DNA of 64,000 nucleotides from Sindora glabra. Lineage: Eukaryota; Streptophyta; Magnoliopsida; Fabales; Fabaceae. The DNA is taken from positions 44,173,511-44,237,510 of the forward strand of contig CM035235.1 in NCBI GenBank assembly GCA_020226215.1. Reading direction: 5' to 3'. Position numbers and translations under genes: made by a program. The notes under the pieces were generated by a model that made no database searches, was not told the DNA's origin, and saw nothing but the letters and a program-made list of their open reading frames with translations. Below, piece after piece: positions 10,933-21,919 of the stretch (its first letter is position 1; each line of letters starts with the position of its first letter).

Positions 10933-13031
10933 CATGCAAAAAATGAAAACAACATGGAGCCTACACAAGTTGAGATGTTCATTGAAACACGCGAAGGAAA
11001 TAAAGGAAAAGAGTTAGATTTAGAAACTCAAAATGCAATTGTAAGTTATTCTCAAATTTTTAAGAACAAGTAATGGCTAGATTATTATACTAACTTAATT
11101 TTTTCTTTGTGTAATAGTCTTAGCTTCAAAGTTTAACACAAAATATTGAGGAAACAAATGTTAATGCCATTCAAGTAGTGTTTGGAAAGGAAAAATCATG
11201 GAGGGTGAGATGTTATGGGAGATCTATCACACCTAGTGTTTTGAAAAGAGTTGAACAAATTGACGCAATTAAGAAAAAAACATAATGAGGAACTAGCTGC
11301 CTTGAAGGAACAAATGGAGCAACGGATGAGTGGCCTAGAAAATCTTGTAAAGATGCTATTACAACAGAAAAATCCAAAATTAAGTGCAGATTCTGTGGCA
11401 ACTTTATTGAAGACATTTCCAAGTGATGCTAATAGTGCAAGAAAGGAGTTGGGACAAGCTCATGCGCAATCTTTTGTATCAATACACGATCCAAATAATG
11501 ATGAGGTAATGGTTCTTCTAATTATTCCCTTTTCTTAATAAATGACAAACTAATATTTTGCTTACTTGGATTGGATCCTTCTCTGTTACAACAGAAATTG
11601 AGAGACTGTAATAACCTAGGCAAGTGAGGGCTAGTTGTTTAATATCTTCTATCTCTGAATCGGAAAATATTTATAATCCAGCCATAAACTAAAATTTCTG
11701 ATCCTTACATTTTGATAAGTAGATGTTTAGATATTTCATAATCGAATGATGCTAAAATTGGAAAAATTAGAAAGGTAGTCTTTTGATTTACAAAAATATA
11801 AATAAGATTGAGAAGCCGTGAAATTTAATTAAAATTGTAGTCTTTTGATTTGTTAAAATATAAGTAGAAGTAGCAGTAAAATTTTTAATAATATGGTAGA
11901 ATTATAATAATAATATTTAAAATTTAATATTATTTTTATTTTTTATTAAATCAAATGTTTAAATACTATAATTGAGTGAATACTCAAATTATGATGGTGA
12001 ATTTTAGTTTTAAAAAAATTACAAGTAAATATAGTGGTGGAGTTTTTATCGAAACAGGACAATGAAAATATTTCTCTCACGAAACATGAACTGAGGGGAA
12101 AATAAATAGAAAAGTGGTGAATTAGTTATACAGAGTTCGCCAATGCACTTGCTCGTTTGGTAGTACAGCCTACTTCAATTAACAATCAAGATTCGGGGTT
12201 TCTTGCTCAAATTTGTGGTTTAATCGGTCAGTTAGTGATTCTCTCGCCACATTAGCTGTGCTCAGAGAGCAGCAGCAACTTGTTAATTTGGATTTTCTGT
12301 GTACAATATATCGGTGATTCAGATAAGATCTTATTGTCTCAAGTGAACCATTCTTGTCTATGTAGGTCGTTATCTAGGCCCTTGTATGTGATTGTCAGGT
12401 TTGGTCATGATTAGTTCGTCATCTTAAACTTCTTACTAAACCAAGAATGTCGGTGTTGGTTACTTTTGGTCCTCTTCTTCATAGCTAAACTTCAAGATAC
12501 ACATTTAATTTAAGGTTGCTGACACGAAATTCATATTCAAGTAGCTATTTTTGCTGTTTTCTACATCGATGATTGGAATTTCTGGATTTAATGGTCTCGT
12601 TTACATTATGTATGATTTTAAGTATTGGAACATGCAGGTTTTAATGCTTCTAACAACTTTGTTTGCTTGCTAGTTTCTAAATTTGTTAGGCAAAGATTGT
12701 ATTGATACTATATATTAGGAGGAAAGTAGTTTCTGGAGTATTTGGCTTCTTGATGCTTGTAAAGAGAGCTAGCATTTTTTTAAAAACCTATACATTTGTT
12801 AGTGAACATGCCTTTCTATTTTTATTTCATTTTTCATTTTTTTTACTTCTTTAAAATACATGTTTCATTCCAATTTTTGGCCTTTTATTATTTCAAGATA
12901 TTCTATTAGTGTGTACTTTAATAATCATATTTGATAATAATTAATTTTAGTTTTATAACTTGTGACAGGGAAGAATTGATGATGAAGATGATATGGGAGA
13001 ATTTCATGACTTAGATGTAGAGGATATTTGA
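10933..13031 (+). pseudogene. CACTA transposase gene, 3' exons only (plant Ptta/En/Spm C-terminal type)
   Basis: Three exons with canonical-looking junctions: 10933-11040 (after TTGCAG, before GTAAGT; VEMFIETREGNKGKEL), about 11124-11502 (NVNAIQVVFGKEKSWR, then KKHNEELAALKEQMEQ and DSVATLLKTF, coiled-coil character), and 12969-13031 (after GACAG; DDEDDMGEFHDLDVEDI, stop). The blocks EMFIETR, a VFGKEK-type block, a heptad coiled coil and an acidic tail are typical of the C-terminal region of plant En/Spm-family transposases. An A-run near 11272-11279 is one base out of frame, splitting the middle exon. The catalytic region upstream is absent, so the fragment cannot transpose DNA. Confidence 0.75.
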
Positions 13032-13259
13032 ATTTCTTCATGCTATTGATGTAAAAAAGTTTACCAAGAAAATACTATCTTTTTGGATTTTTATTATATG
13101 AATCTCTTGACTTGAATTAATGAACAAATAGATATCCTTTTTGAAATTTTATTTTTACTTTAAATTTTAATATATCTTTATATTAAAAATTTTATTTAAA
13201 ATTTATGATAAGTGAAATATTAGTATTTTAATTTATGCATATTATCATTATTTAAAATA

Positions 13260-13735
13260 AATAAAAATTAAAAAAATTAGATACACTAATGTTCAAAGGT
13301 AACAAGGTTAAGATGGTTGCCTAAACACAAATAAATAATAGTAAAAAATATGTTGTTAAAGATAACAATATTGCCTATATTTTATAGGCAATAGTAAAAA
13401 AATTCTTTTGAAATATAAAAAAATTGTTGCCTATAGTAAGGAATAGATAACAGTTATAAACCATTGCTAAATTAAAATAAAACTGTTGCCTATATTCTAA
13501 AAGGCTAAAAATCAAGAAAGGGAAAATTGTTGCCTATACTCCATCATAGGCAATGGTAAAAAAATGTTGCTTTAGAAAAGGAGAAAACCATTGCTAAAGA
13601 TTTAAAAAAACCATTGCCTAAAAAATATAGGCAACGCTCAAGAAAACAACATTTGGAAAATGTTGCCTATTCTTTAGGCAACACATTTTGAACTTTAGGC
13701 AACAATTTTTTGTTGTTGTTATATGTCAAAAATGT
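13260..13735. repeat. Right subterminal repeats of CACTA-1
   Basis: More than ten copies of words such as TTGCCTATA, ACCATTGCCTA and TAGGCAACA in both orientations, denser than at the left end. The same words recur at 58450-59150, marking one transposon family. Confidence 0.75.
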
Positions 13736-14060
13736 TGTTGTGCTTGTTTGACCTTTACATTTCTTGAACTAATTTTTTTGCGTTATAACTTCTTAATCCG
13801 AGGACTATTTATGTTTGCCAGGTTTACATTATGATTGTTATAACTTTATTATGGTTGAAACTCCATTTTTACCCCTCTTTATAATTATATAGTTATTAGA
13901 ATTGCACTAAACAATATGACTATTATGCCATCCATATGGATTCATGATAGGTTTCTACTTTGCCTCAATTTGTCATCATTTACCATTGATAACTCTGTTT
14001 CCACTTCCTCTCGTTAACTCTGTAATTGCTAGACATTGCCATTCTCAATTCTCCTAACTC

Positions 14061-15350
14061 ATGGCATCAACCTCAAGGTTGACAGAGGCCATAGAAGTTG
14101 ATGGTGTGGAAGATTATAGAACTCTACTAAAATTTCAAGATGATGTCAAAGAACCACTTATTGATCTAAGGTTGACGAACTTCACAAAGATTTAGTCTTT
14201 CAGCTACCTTATGCTCATGCATTTCTACTTCTTCTGTGGCCACATTTATGTTGTCTTATTTTGTTTTGTTTTATTTTTAGTCTTTGGTAACAGCATAATA
14301 ATGTCAAACGATTTATATAACTGACATCATCTAATGTAAGAACTCTTTCTTTTATTTTAATCTCCTCCACGTTATGCATTTGTTTCAAAACAATTATGTC
14401 TTTTAATGGCAACATAATAAAAGAGGATAAAATACTAGAAAGAACGGAAAAGTTAAACTTAGTTAGGACTTGTGCTTGAATAATTTCGTAATTTTTGTTT
14501 GAATTCCTACAAAAGAATTATACACATAGCCTTTTCATGGTCAATTTATTAGGGCTGAGTTTATGAATATTAATTATGTTTTAACTTTTTTTTTAATCAA
14601 GCTTTAGAATTGAACTTCAACATATTGACTTGCTCCGGATTGCTAGGGTGCCCTGTTAATTGTTATTGTTCACAAATATTTGTCCTTATCTTTCCTGGTA
14701 TTTCCTTATGGCTAAGATTCACTAGCTGACTTTAATAAGCAAGAATTGTCAGTTAATTTTCGTCAATATGGCCAACTAGCTAGCTTTGAAGGCCCATCTA
14801 GTAATATATTCCTATTAACTATATATTTGATTGCTTTGTTTCAGCTATAATTCTTATGTCTTATTGTTAGCAAGTAAAGTATATGATTTGATTAGCTATT
14901 CTTTTCAAGTGTCGGATGCAACAGTTTTTGCTTCATTTACAGTACAGCCAAAAAATAAGTATGCATCCATTCCCTTGCTCTTTTTTCATATTCCTTACCC
15001 GGATATTGAAGAACATGAAAAGGCCTTTTTAGATACAAGACAAGCATATCACAATTCGTTAGGAATCATAACATCTTCCCAATATTTTTCTATGTAAAGT
15101 TGTAAGCTGCGAAGTTCTTAATCTAGATCCAGACAAGGTATTAGATTTAGAAGCACATTATCCGAAGTAGAGGACCGTCAGTTACTCCAAAAAGATCTAT
15201 GTATGAATGTATCATATCTGACGATGATCCAAATCAAAGCACATTTAATGGAAAGCATATACCTATTTGGGCTGTGACCATGGTGCTGATAATCCATCAG
15301 TATCTTCTAAGTATTCTTGTAAATGAAAATCAAAGAAAACGCTAGAGTGA
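14061..15350 (+). pseudogene. Unidentified host-gene relic with several exons
   Basis: Exon-like pieces in order. 14061-14195 opens with ATG (MASTSRLTEAIEVDGVEDY, then LLKFQDDVKEPLIDL) and runs into a stop. About 14905-15097 reads DATVFASFTVQPKN and YPDIEEHEKAFLDTRQ. About 15150-15215 reads SVTPKRSMYE. About 15268-15346 reads GADNPSVSSKYSCK, stop, KSKKTLE, stop. Lysine/serine-rich ends and the spacing suggest a small nuclear-type protein with introns, but I do not recognise the family. Stops and frame changes make it non-functional as it stands. It begins 316 bp after CACTA-1, in intergenic DNA. Confidence 0.5.
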
Positions 15351-15474
15351 TATTGATGGTGGCCAGACTTGATACTTTACTTACAGTAAATAGTTTATTT
15401 TAGTTTTCACTGGTTTCTCTCTTCTTTTTTTAGCAAATATTAAGATTTGAAATATTTTAGAATAATAAGGAATG

Positions 15475-15650
15475 TATTATCATTTTTTGTTCCCCCTTTT
15501 CTCCTAGGTGTACTAAAACTTTATTTCATCCTTCATAAAAGTTTTGGCCCTGTAGTATATTGCATTTTTTGTTCCCTTTTTCTTCTAGGTATTTCAAAAC
15601 TTTGTTGCACCTTTTTTGAGGTTTTGGCCCTATACAATATGGTTTTTGGT
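15475..15650 (+). repeat. Two-copy tandem repeat, about 82 bp unit
   Basis: GCATTTTTTGTTCCC, CTAGGT, AAAACTTT and GTTTTGGCCCT recur in the same order at 15480-15551 and 15562-15632. Confidence 0.7.
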
Positions 15651-15678
15651 CATGTACTTTTTTTGTTTTTAGGTTTAG

Positions 15679-16174
15679 TATTGAGATTGTGATTGAAATT
15701 GGTGTTTTTTCCCTAAAAATTTTAGCAATTTGTGCAATTAGCTGTATAACTTCTAGGTTTACTTTTCTAGGCGATCATTTCCAAATTTGTGCAATTATCT
15801 GCAACTCACACTTTTCACTTCCCTCTGAATAATAACACTTCCAAAAATTGAACTCATAATTTTTTGTGTATGGATTGCCTTTGGATCCAATTTATTTTCA
15901 TCAAGTTAATGAATCAATTGTCGGTTTGTATTGAGATTGTGATTAAAATTGGCTTTTTTTAAAAAAAAATTAGCAATTTATGCAATTACCTGTATAACTT
16001 CTAGGTTTACTTTTTGTGTTCTTTCCTAAATTTGTGCAATTACCTGCAATTCACATTTTTCATTTCCCTCCAAATAATAATACTTCCAAAAATTGAATTC
16101 ATAATTCTTTGTGTATCGATTGCCTTTGGATCCAATTTGTTATCATCTAGTTAATCAATCAATTGTCAATTTGT
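15679..16174 (+). repeat. Two-copy tandem duplication, 250-bp unit
   Basis: TATTGAGATTGTGATT starts each copy (15679 and 15929), and about 250 bp follow in the same order, including CTGTATAACTTCTAGG, GTGCAATTA and TGCCTTTGGATCCAATTT. Copies differ at scattered bases and small gaps. No gene is seen in it. Confidence 0.85.
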
Positions 16175-17575
16175 AAAACCTAAGTTTAGATGTCAATATT
16201 ATTTATAACTTAAATAAAATAAGTTGTTATTATTAAGAAATTCCTAGAGAGAAGCTTATCGTAAATTAAGACATAAAATATTATGTAAAAATATAATACA
16301 AAAAAAAAATCAATTATAGATCACATGATGTTGAAATGATAAAGTAAATAGAGAATTTTCTTCATATTCAAAGTTAATTTTTGGATGAGAAAGAAATCTT
16401 TTTAAAAGTTATTCCTAATCTAGTTCATCTTAAGATAAATTTAATTAAATGTACGATGATTTATAAGGATTCGGCTTTTTGTCCAATTACTTTAACTAAA
16501 AATAATTTTTTTTATATTCATGTTTTTTCTTATGACATATTCCTAAATGTACTTGTTAGATTTTTCTATGAAGTGAGCATTTATTAAATTTGATTTAAAT
16601 TAATTCTATTTATCCACTGATTTTACTTCTCATCAATCGTAATTTTAATTATATTATTTATCATACTTACATGGTAACAGAATATATTATTAATTCATAT
16701 TTAAATGATACTCAAAATGTCCCAATTTTCTATTTTCTAATAGAGAATTAAAGTGAAAACTCTCTAAAATTGCTGAATTAGATTGAAATAAGTAATATTG
16801 CGTCCTGTTGATTAAAGTCTCCCAGCTAAGCAAAACCGAGTATTAAAGTCTCCCAGCTAAGCAAAACCGAGTATTAAAACGTTTCGTTTTTCATAGTTGA
16901 TCCTTCTAATAATGGCTACGGAAAAAAAGAGAGAGAAAAATCTAATCGAATAAAAAAATAATCAAATTAAGTTGATTAAATAGTTAAAATGCTCAATTCA
17001 AATGTCACCCTTCTTATCATTCAAAGGCAAACTTGTCATTACTATTCCATTAATGCAGTAACTGTCTCACAGACCTTCCACCTTTTCATTAATTATAAAT
17101 TGAAGTTTTCTCACGTCGGTGTATTTTAAGATGAAATAATGACGTAGTACAGTTTAGGACTGCCGGTATAAAAGTTTCTTACAAGCATATGTTATTGGCT
17201 AATTTTTGTAGTTAATTAAATTTGAAGCTTCAGTGCTTCGTCATGTATGATTGAAAATAAATAATTGAGAATGTGAAAGGAAATGGGATACATATCAGCA
17301 TTTTCTTCTTTGAACAAATTTTTTATTGAAAATATAAATTACATATCAAATTGGTATTTATGCCATACTCAATACATGTTAAAACCCAATACCCATTTGG
17401 TTCTGTAACATCTGAAATTTTTGTTAGGTTCATGCTTCGTAGTTTCTAATGATAAAATGAACTGATAATGTACAGAAGAAACAAGAGCTGTTACAGATAC
17501 AAGCAATAATTTTTTTTTTTAAATTTCCCATGTCATTAATGTGACTATAACTAAATTTTATCCCCATTAATTAAC
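16175..17575. other. AT-rich intergenic DNA
   Basis: No gene, RNA or transposon terminus recognised except the short tandem repeat at 16811-16872. Confidence 0.5.
16811..16872 (+). repeat. Perfect 31-bp tandem duplication
   Basis: The unit ATTAAAGTCTCCCAGCTAAG plus 11 further bases occurs twice with no difference (16811-16841 and 16842-16872), followed by a partial third ATTAAA. Perfect identity in a decayed region points to a recent slip event. Confidence 0.9.
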
Positions 17576-17579
17576 AGTT

Positions 17580-17900
17580 TTATGACATTGATGCGTGGAA
17601 GATAAAAGTATAATTTCAAGTAAATCATTTTTTTTATCTTTATAAAATTCATTTTTTCTGACTTTTTTGTTCCTGTGAAATAATGTGTATAAATTTTATT
17701 TATATAAAATATTAATTTGTTCAATTTTGTTTCTCTAAGAGCAAATTGAGTTGGACAAATTAATATTTCATAAAAATGAAATTGATACAAATTTTTTTAA
17801 AAAGATGAAAGTGAGAAGTAGTAAATATATAGGAACAAAAAAGAAGGTTTACTTCATAATTTTATCAATGACATGTAAAACAAAAATAGATGCCAAAGAA
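17580..17900. repeat. Fold-back inverted repeat
   Basis: Imperfect inverted arms of about 150 bp centred near 17740. AAATATTAATTTGTTCAATTT (17709-17729) pairs with AAATTG and GGACAAATTAATATTTC (17743-17769). TTTTTTGTTCC (17661-17671) pairs with GGAACAAAAAAG. ATGACATTGAT near 17582 pairs with ATCAATGACAT near 17865. It resembles a fold-back MITE; no target duplication was found. Confidence 0.65.
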
Positions 17901-17904
17901 ATAA

Positions 17905-19225
17905 TAAATAAATTAATATTGGTTGTATTGATTCCAATAAAGGGGGGGAGAGAGAGGAAATATTTGAATTCACCAATTATAAATTATATTGGTGACAAAA
18001 ATGGTCATACGCTTTACATTGTGTGAATAGTCATGATTATTCCCTGATTACTATATTTTAAAGAATATTATTGTCACATGCTTTTCATTTTATTTTATTA
18101 TTTATTAAGTCAGAATTTATCAATCACTTAGTAGGTGTGCAGGGGTGAAATATTAGAGAAAAATTATTGAAAATTTTGAAATAAAATTTAAGAATTTATA
18201 TGACATTTTTAAATTTTAGTGGAAAAATATTATTTTCAAAAAGTAAACAATTAGAAATTATTTTTAAATTTTCTAAACTTTAGCCACCCCATTCTAGAAG
18301 GTTGGTTCGTCCTTTTTGATGGGTAGTTAAGAGTTGATTTTAAATTCAATCAGAGTTATACTTGTATCAAGAATTTATTTATTGAAGTATTTACTAAAAT
18401 TAAGAAGAAAAAATTGAAAATTGTTATCATATAAATTATAAATAAATGAAAGTTAGTTATATAGTATGAGATATAGGAGAAAATTAATCTTTGAATTTGT
18501 TAGAGGAGTATAATATTTCTCAAAAGACCTAATTATTGTTAACTAAATTATATCACAAGGAGTTGGTTTCATTACCATAAGAATTCTTCTCTATAAAAAA
18601 AGATTTAAAATTTCAACGAAACCACAAATCACAGTTATACATTTCAATTTTTTGAGATGTATAAAATAACTTTCTTTCTTTTCTAATTTCATTAATTTAT
18701 TAAAAAAAGACAAAGTAGAATTATATATGTTTGCGTTAAAATTAACTGTCTATAATGTATTTATTTATTTTTGAATAAATCTAAGGAGTGTAAACTCAAG
18801 ACAAAGAATAAACAAAGAAAAGCACTCAACCAAATAACTCTAATCAGTGGGGGTCTAGGAGAGAAAATAAGTCTCATGATTTAGAATATCTCCAAAGCTG
18901 GACAGCCTATCAGTACTTTATTTTATCTTGCGGGTGAGTGTGGCAAATCTGGACTCCCCAGAGAATTCTTAGTTACCTCTGGATTGCTAAAATAAAAGCA
19001 GGATTCCACCCAAAATAATTTCCACGATTTCTTGACACTTTAAAAAAAAGCATTGGAATCACTTTCCAAGATGGTTTTTTAAAACCTCAATGTCCAGACC
19101 CTAGGCAGATTTCAACCCCTAAAAAACCCCTAATTCAATTATGGGTGTACAGTAGTCTATTTTTTTTGCAAAAGCAACTATCCACTCACCATAGTAGACC
19201 TCCAAACCTGCCTATAATCTATTTG
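17905..19225. other. AT-rich intergenic DNA
   Basis: No gene, repeat family or transposon end recognised. A somewhat less AT-rich stretch at 18780-19140 has broken frames only. Confidence 0.45.
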
Positions 19226-19227
19226 CA

Positions 19228-19395
19228 AAGGATTTAAATTACAGACAACATGTGTTGTGATCCCAATGTGGTGGTTGTAGCACCTGCCACTATCATATAC
19301 TACATGTGCAGTTTTAGAAATCGCAGCCACAACTTGTGGCTGCAATATTGCATATTATTACAAACGCAACATCCACAGTGTTTATAGATTATTTT
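19228..19395 (-). mobile_element. Possible diverged copy of the hAT-type MITE
   Basis: Starts GGATTTAAATTACAG and contains GTGGCTGCAATATTGC, as copy 2 does, but the far end is not clear and no target duplication was found. Confidence 0.35.
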
Positions 19396-19586
19396 GATAA
19401 AATAAAAATTCAAAATCTCTAACATTTTACTTGCAAATAAATTTTATTTAATATAATATGATATCATATTAAATTAAAAGAATTAATATCAAATAATATA
19501 ATTAATAATGATTATATAATTTTTAAGAGTACAATAAAATTTCTCAATAGCAGTAGTCAAAATTCATACTTTTACTTCTACAATAC

Positions 19587-19740
19587 CTAACCATGATCAC
19601 AATTGCAATTTTGAACTCTAGTATTTGCATTAGTTGTTCTATCTATGTTTATTTTGATCCAAGAGGGAGGAAGAGGGTCCCAAGCAACAAAAATAGAACC
19701 AACTTGTTTTTCATTTGCTTTTATTCCACTATATCTTGAA
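19587..19740 (-). pseudogene. LINE RNase H fragment
   Basis: Minus-strand reading gives WDPLPPSWIKINIDRTTNAN, which matches the start of the RNase H domain in plant LINE polyproteins (pattern W-P-P-P-x-W-x-K-x-N-x-D-G). The first catalytic Asp is present (NID) and the usual Gly after it is Arg. It stops at about 19590; the remainder of the LINE is not seen next to it. Confidence 0.55.
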
Positions 19741-19854
19741 TTGTGGGATTTCTTAAGCATAATGCAACGTAGATAGATAAGGATCATTTGGTCCTTGAAT
19801 ATTAGCATCCTAAATTTTCTTGTTGCACCACTCCCATAATACGCTAACCCCTAG

Positions 19855-20302
19855 TGAGTTTGACCCAAACTTAAAATTGTTATTAAGTATTGATTGTTTC
19901 CTATCGTGAGTTTTCTTCCTACTCAAGTTAGGTCTTTGAGTTAGAGTTGGATTGGGATTTTTTGCCAAACAAGTAAGTTTGAGTAGAAATATTTGTATTG
20001 GTCAAGGGTTTGAGGTATGAAAAAGATGTGAGGTGAATGCTTATGAGGGGTTATGTAGGAAACCTTATAGAGGTTTAAGAGGGATGTAAGGATGGTGATT
20101 AGGAAGTTGTGGGATTATGGTTGAAAATCTTCATGTGCATTATCATGTAATCTTTTGATAATATAGTAGATCTTTTTTCATTCATGATTTTTCCCTAAAG
20201 TTTTGGTTTTCCATGTTAAATTATTTATTTGCTTTATTACGTTGTGTTTTAATTTTAATTCATTATGATTGTATGTCTAGGGATGTGAAATTTTTCCCAA
20301 CA
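19855..20302 (+). repeat. Direct repeat A (LTR-like), intact copy
   Basis: About 448 bp beginning TG and ending CCCAACA. The same sequence, diverged, is found in two halves at 20810-21047 and 25083-25291. Shared blocks include CCTACTCAAGTTAGGT, CCAAACAAGTAA, AAAGATGT, TTTTCCATGTTAAATTAT and GCATTATC. It could be an LTR of a short non-autonomous element or a plain duplication; no PBS is seen after it. Confidence 0.7.
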
Positions 20303-20809
20303 ACCCCCATCGCACATGGAATTGAATTTGAATCTTGTTCTCTTAAATTACTACTCTCTCACAAAACCAAACCCACTTTGATGATAAATGATGGATAAAG
20401 TTGATGGTAAGAGTGAAAGCAATGATGATGTTATTAATGATGATTGTAGGGATGGTGATAAAGTTGGTTTGATTGTATAAAGTTGATAATGATGACAATG
20501 ACAATGATTGTGTTTGATGATGAAAATGATGATATGAAAACTATATGCTATTCAAGAAAGTGTTTATAAGTTTGGTGTCCCAATAGATGTAAAAAATTCT
20601 TATCGATGAAGAGTTCGAAGATAAACTTCAGTAAAACTTATGACACTTGATTAAGGTAGAGCTACTTGATAGGAAGATAGTTGCTACAATTTGAACAAAT
20701 TGTAATAAGGGATGACTCTCTTAGTTAGCACCCCATGATTAATCTCATTTAGTAATAGTTGGAGCATGAAAATTGATGAAGATGATAGAATTTATGTCAA
20801 AATAAAAAT
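20303..20809 (+). other. Spacer between the direct repeats
   Basis: About 500 bp with a degenerate GATGAT-rich tract (20385-20535) and no gene. If the repeats are LTRs this is the whole interior of a short element. Confidence 0.5.
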
Positions 20810-21047
20810 TGCTGGATTTAATCTAAATTCAAATTATTATTAATTATAGATTGTTTTCTATTATAAGTTTTTTTCCTACTCAAGTTAGGTTTTTGTGCTA
20901 GAGTTAGATTAGGATTCTTTGCACCAAACAAGTAATCTTGAGTATAAGTATTTGTATTTAGCCAAAGGTTTGAGACATGAGAAAGATGTAAGATAAGTGC
21001 CTATAGAGATTATGTGGAAATACTTATAATGTAGGAATAGTGATTAG
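20810..21047 (+). repeat. Direct repeat B, left half
   Basis: Matches the first part of 19855-20302 and breaks off at GGAATAGTGATTAG, the point where the LTR retrotransposon at 21048 begins. In copy A the equivalent GATGGTGATTAG continues uninterrupted. Confidence 0.7.
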
Positions 21048-21825
21048 TGTCATAAGTCGACCTTATGACCCAATTTGGCTTGGCAAATGAGCTTTCATTT
21101 AGACAAGACATTGCATAAAAATCAAGCATCATATAAAGGCCTTCTGGCACAAACATGGAAGGATTTCAACTTGTATAAAATTTTTATGGATTTTCCCCAT
21201 GTTGGGGGTATTTATTTAATTGTACCCACGGTCACTTGTCTAGTGCAAGTAAAAAAGCACATGGCTATGATCTTTGGATTTTTATCTTTGTTTTGATGTA
21301 TTATGAAATAGTAGATCCTTTTTAAGCTCTAAGAAAAGGCCTTATGATGGTTCAAGAAAAATATGTTAACACCTATCAAATGGGCTTTTGCTTAGAATGC
21401 TCTTTAAGGGGGAGGGCCTGGTAACCTTAGTGGTCACTTGGCACTAGCCTAGGGGTCAAAGTGTATGGGTGATGGCCTTTCTTGCAAATTCTAAAATATG
21501 CAATAAGGCATATTATGAATAAAAGAAGTGGCCCCTTTTCTAGTAAAATTGGCCCACAATTATTTTTACTTATTGCCTATTTCATTCGAATTACTTAAGT
21601 GTTCATTGTTACCTTATTATGTGCTGTTATGATTGTTTCCCAAGTTACTATGTGTTATAAATGGCCTTGAGACGCCTTGATGTTGACCTGATGTGCATTA
21701 TTATTATAGGTGTTGCTTATTATTTTTGAAATTTAAAATGGTAAAGAATCGATTGGCTAGCTTATTCTCAAGTGGCAAGAGTTTAAGTGCTACACATTCC
21801 TCAGCCTAAGTTACCAACTATGACA
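21048..21825 (+). repeat. 5' LTR
   Basis: 778 bp, TGTCATAAG to CTATGACA. Shares order and content with 24074-25082, including GGGTATTTAT, TGTTTTGATGTATTAT and CTCTTTAAGGG. The latter occurs as one copy of a segment that is doubled in the 3' LTR. Confidence 0.85.
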
Positions 21826-21828
21826 TTT

Positions 21829-21840
21829 TGGCATTAGAGC
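21829..21840 (+). other. Primer-binding site, tRNA-Met type
   Basis: TGGCATTAGAGC, followed by ATGGTTT. This is the plant PBS TGGTATCAGAGC with two C/T changes, three bases after the LTR end. Confidence 0.75.
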
Positions 21841-21919
21841 ATGGTTTCATCCATGCTTCTCATTATTTTTCTACACCTTTTCTTTTCATTTCACTGCATC
21901 TTTTTCTTTAGAAGTCACC

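Larger units (their letters stand above)
6276..13742 (+). mobile_element. CACTA (En/Spm) transposon, non-autonomous, complete ends
   Basis: The left end is CACTACAACATTTTCCAC (6276). The right end, read inverted from 13742, is CACAACAACATTTTTGAC. These are CACTA terminal inverted repeats with one change in the CACTA core of the right end. The flanking triplets are CTT (6273-6275) and CTT (13743-13745), the 3-bp target duplication this superfamily makes. Subterminal repeats with GGCAACA and TTGCCTA words fill 6300-6600 and 13260-13735. Inside is a 5' leader-like T/C-rich segment near 7020-7350 and, at the right, the last exons of a plant En/Spm-type transposase gene. The DDE transposase body is missing, so the 7.47-kb element is not autonomous. 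Confidence 0.92.

Noticed and set aside
17551..18026. Two open frames, one on each strand, with similar proteins
   Set aside because: The likeness comes from the inverted repeat read on opposite strands; composition is simple and no protein family fits.
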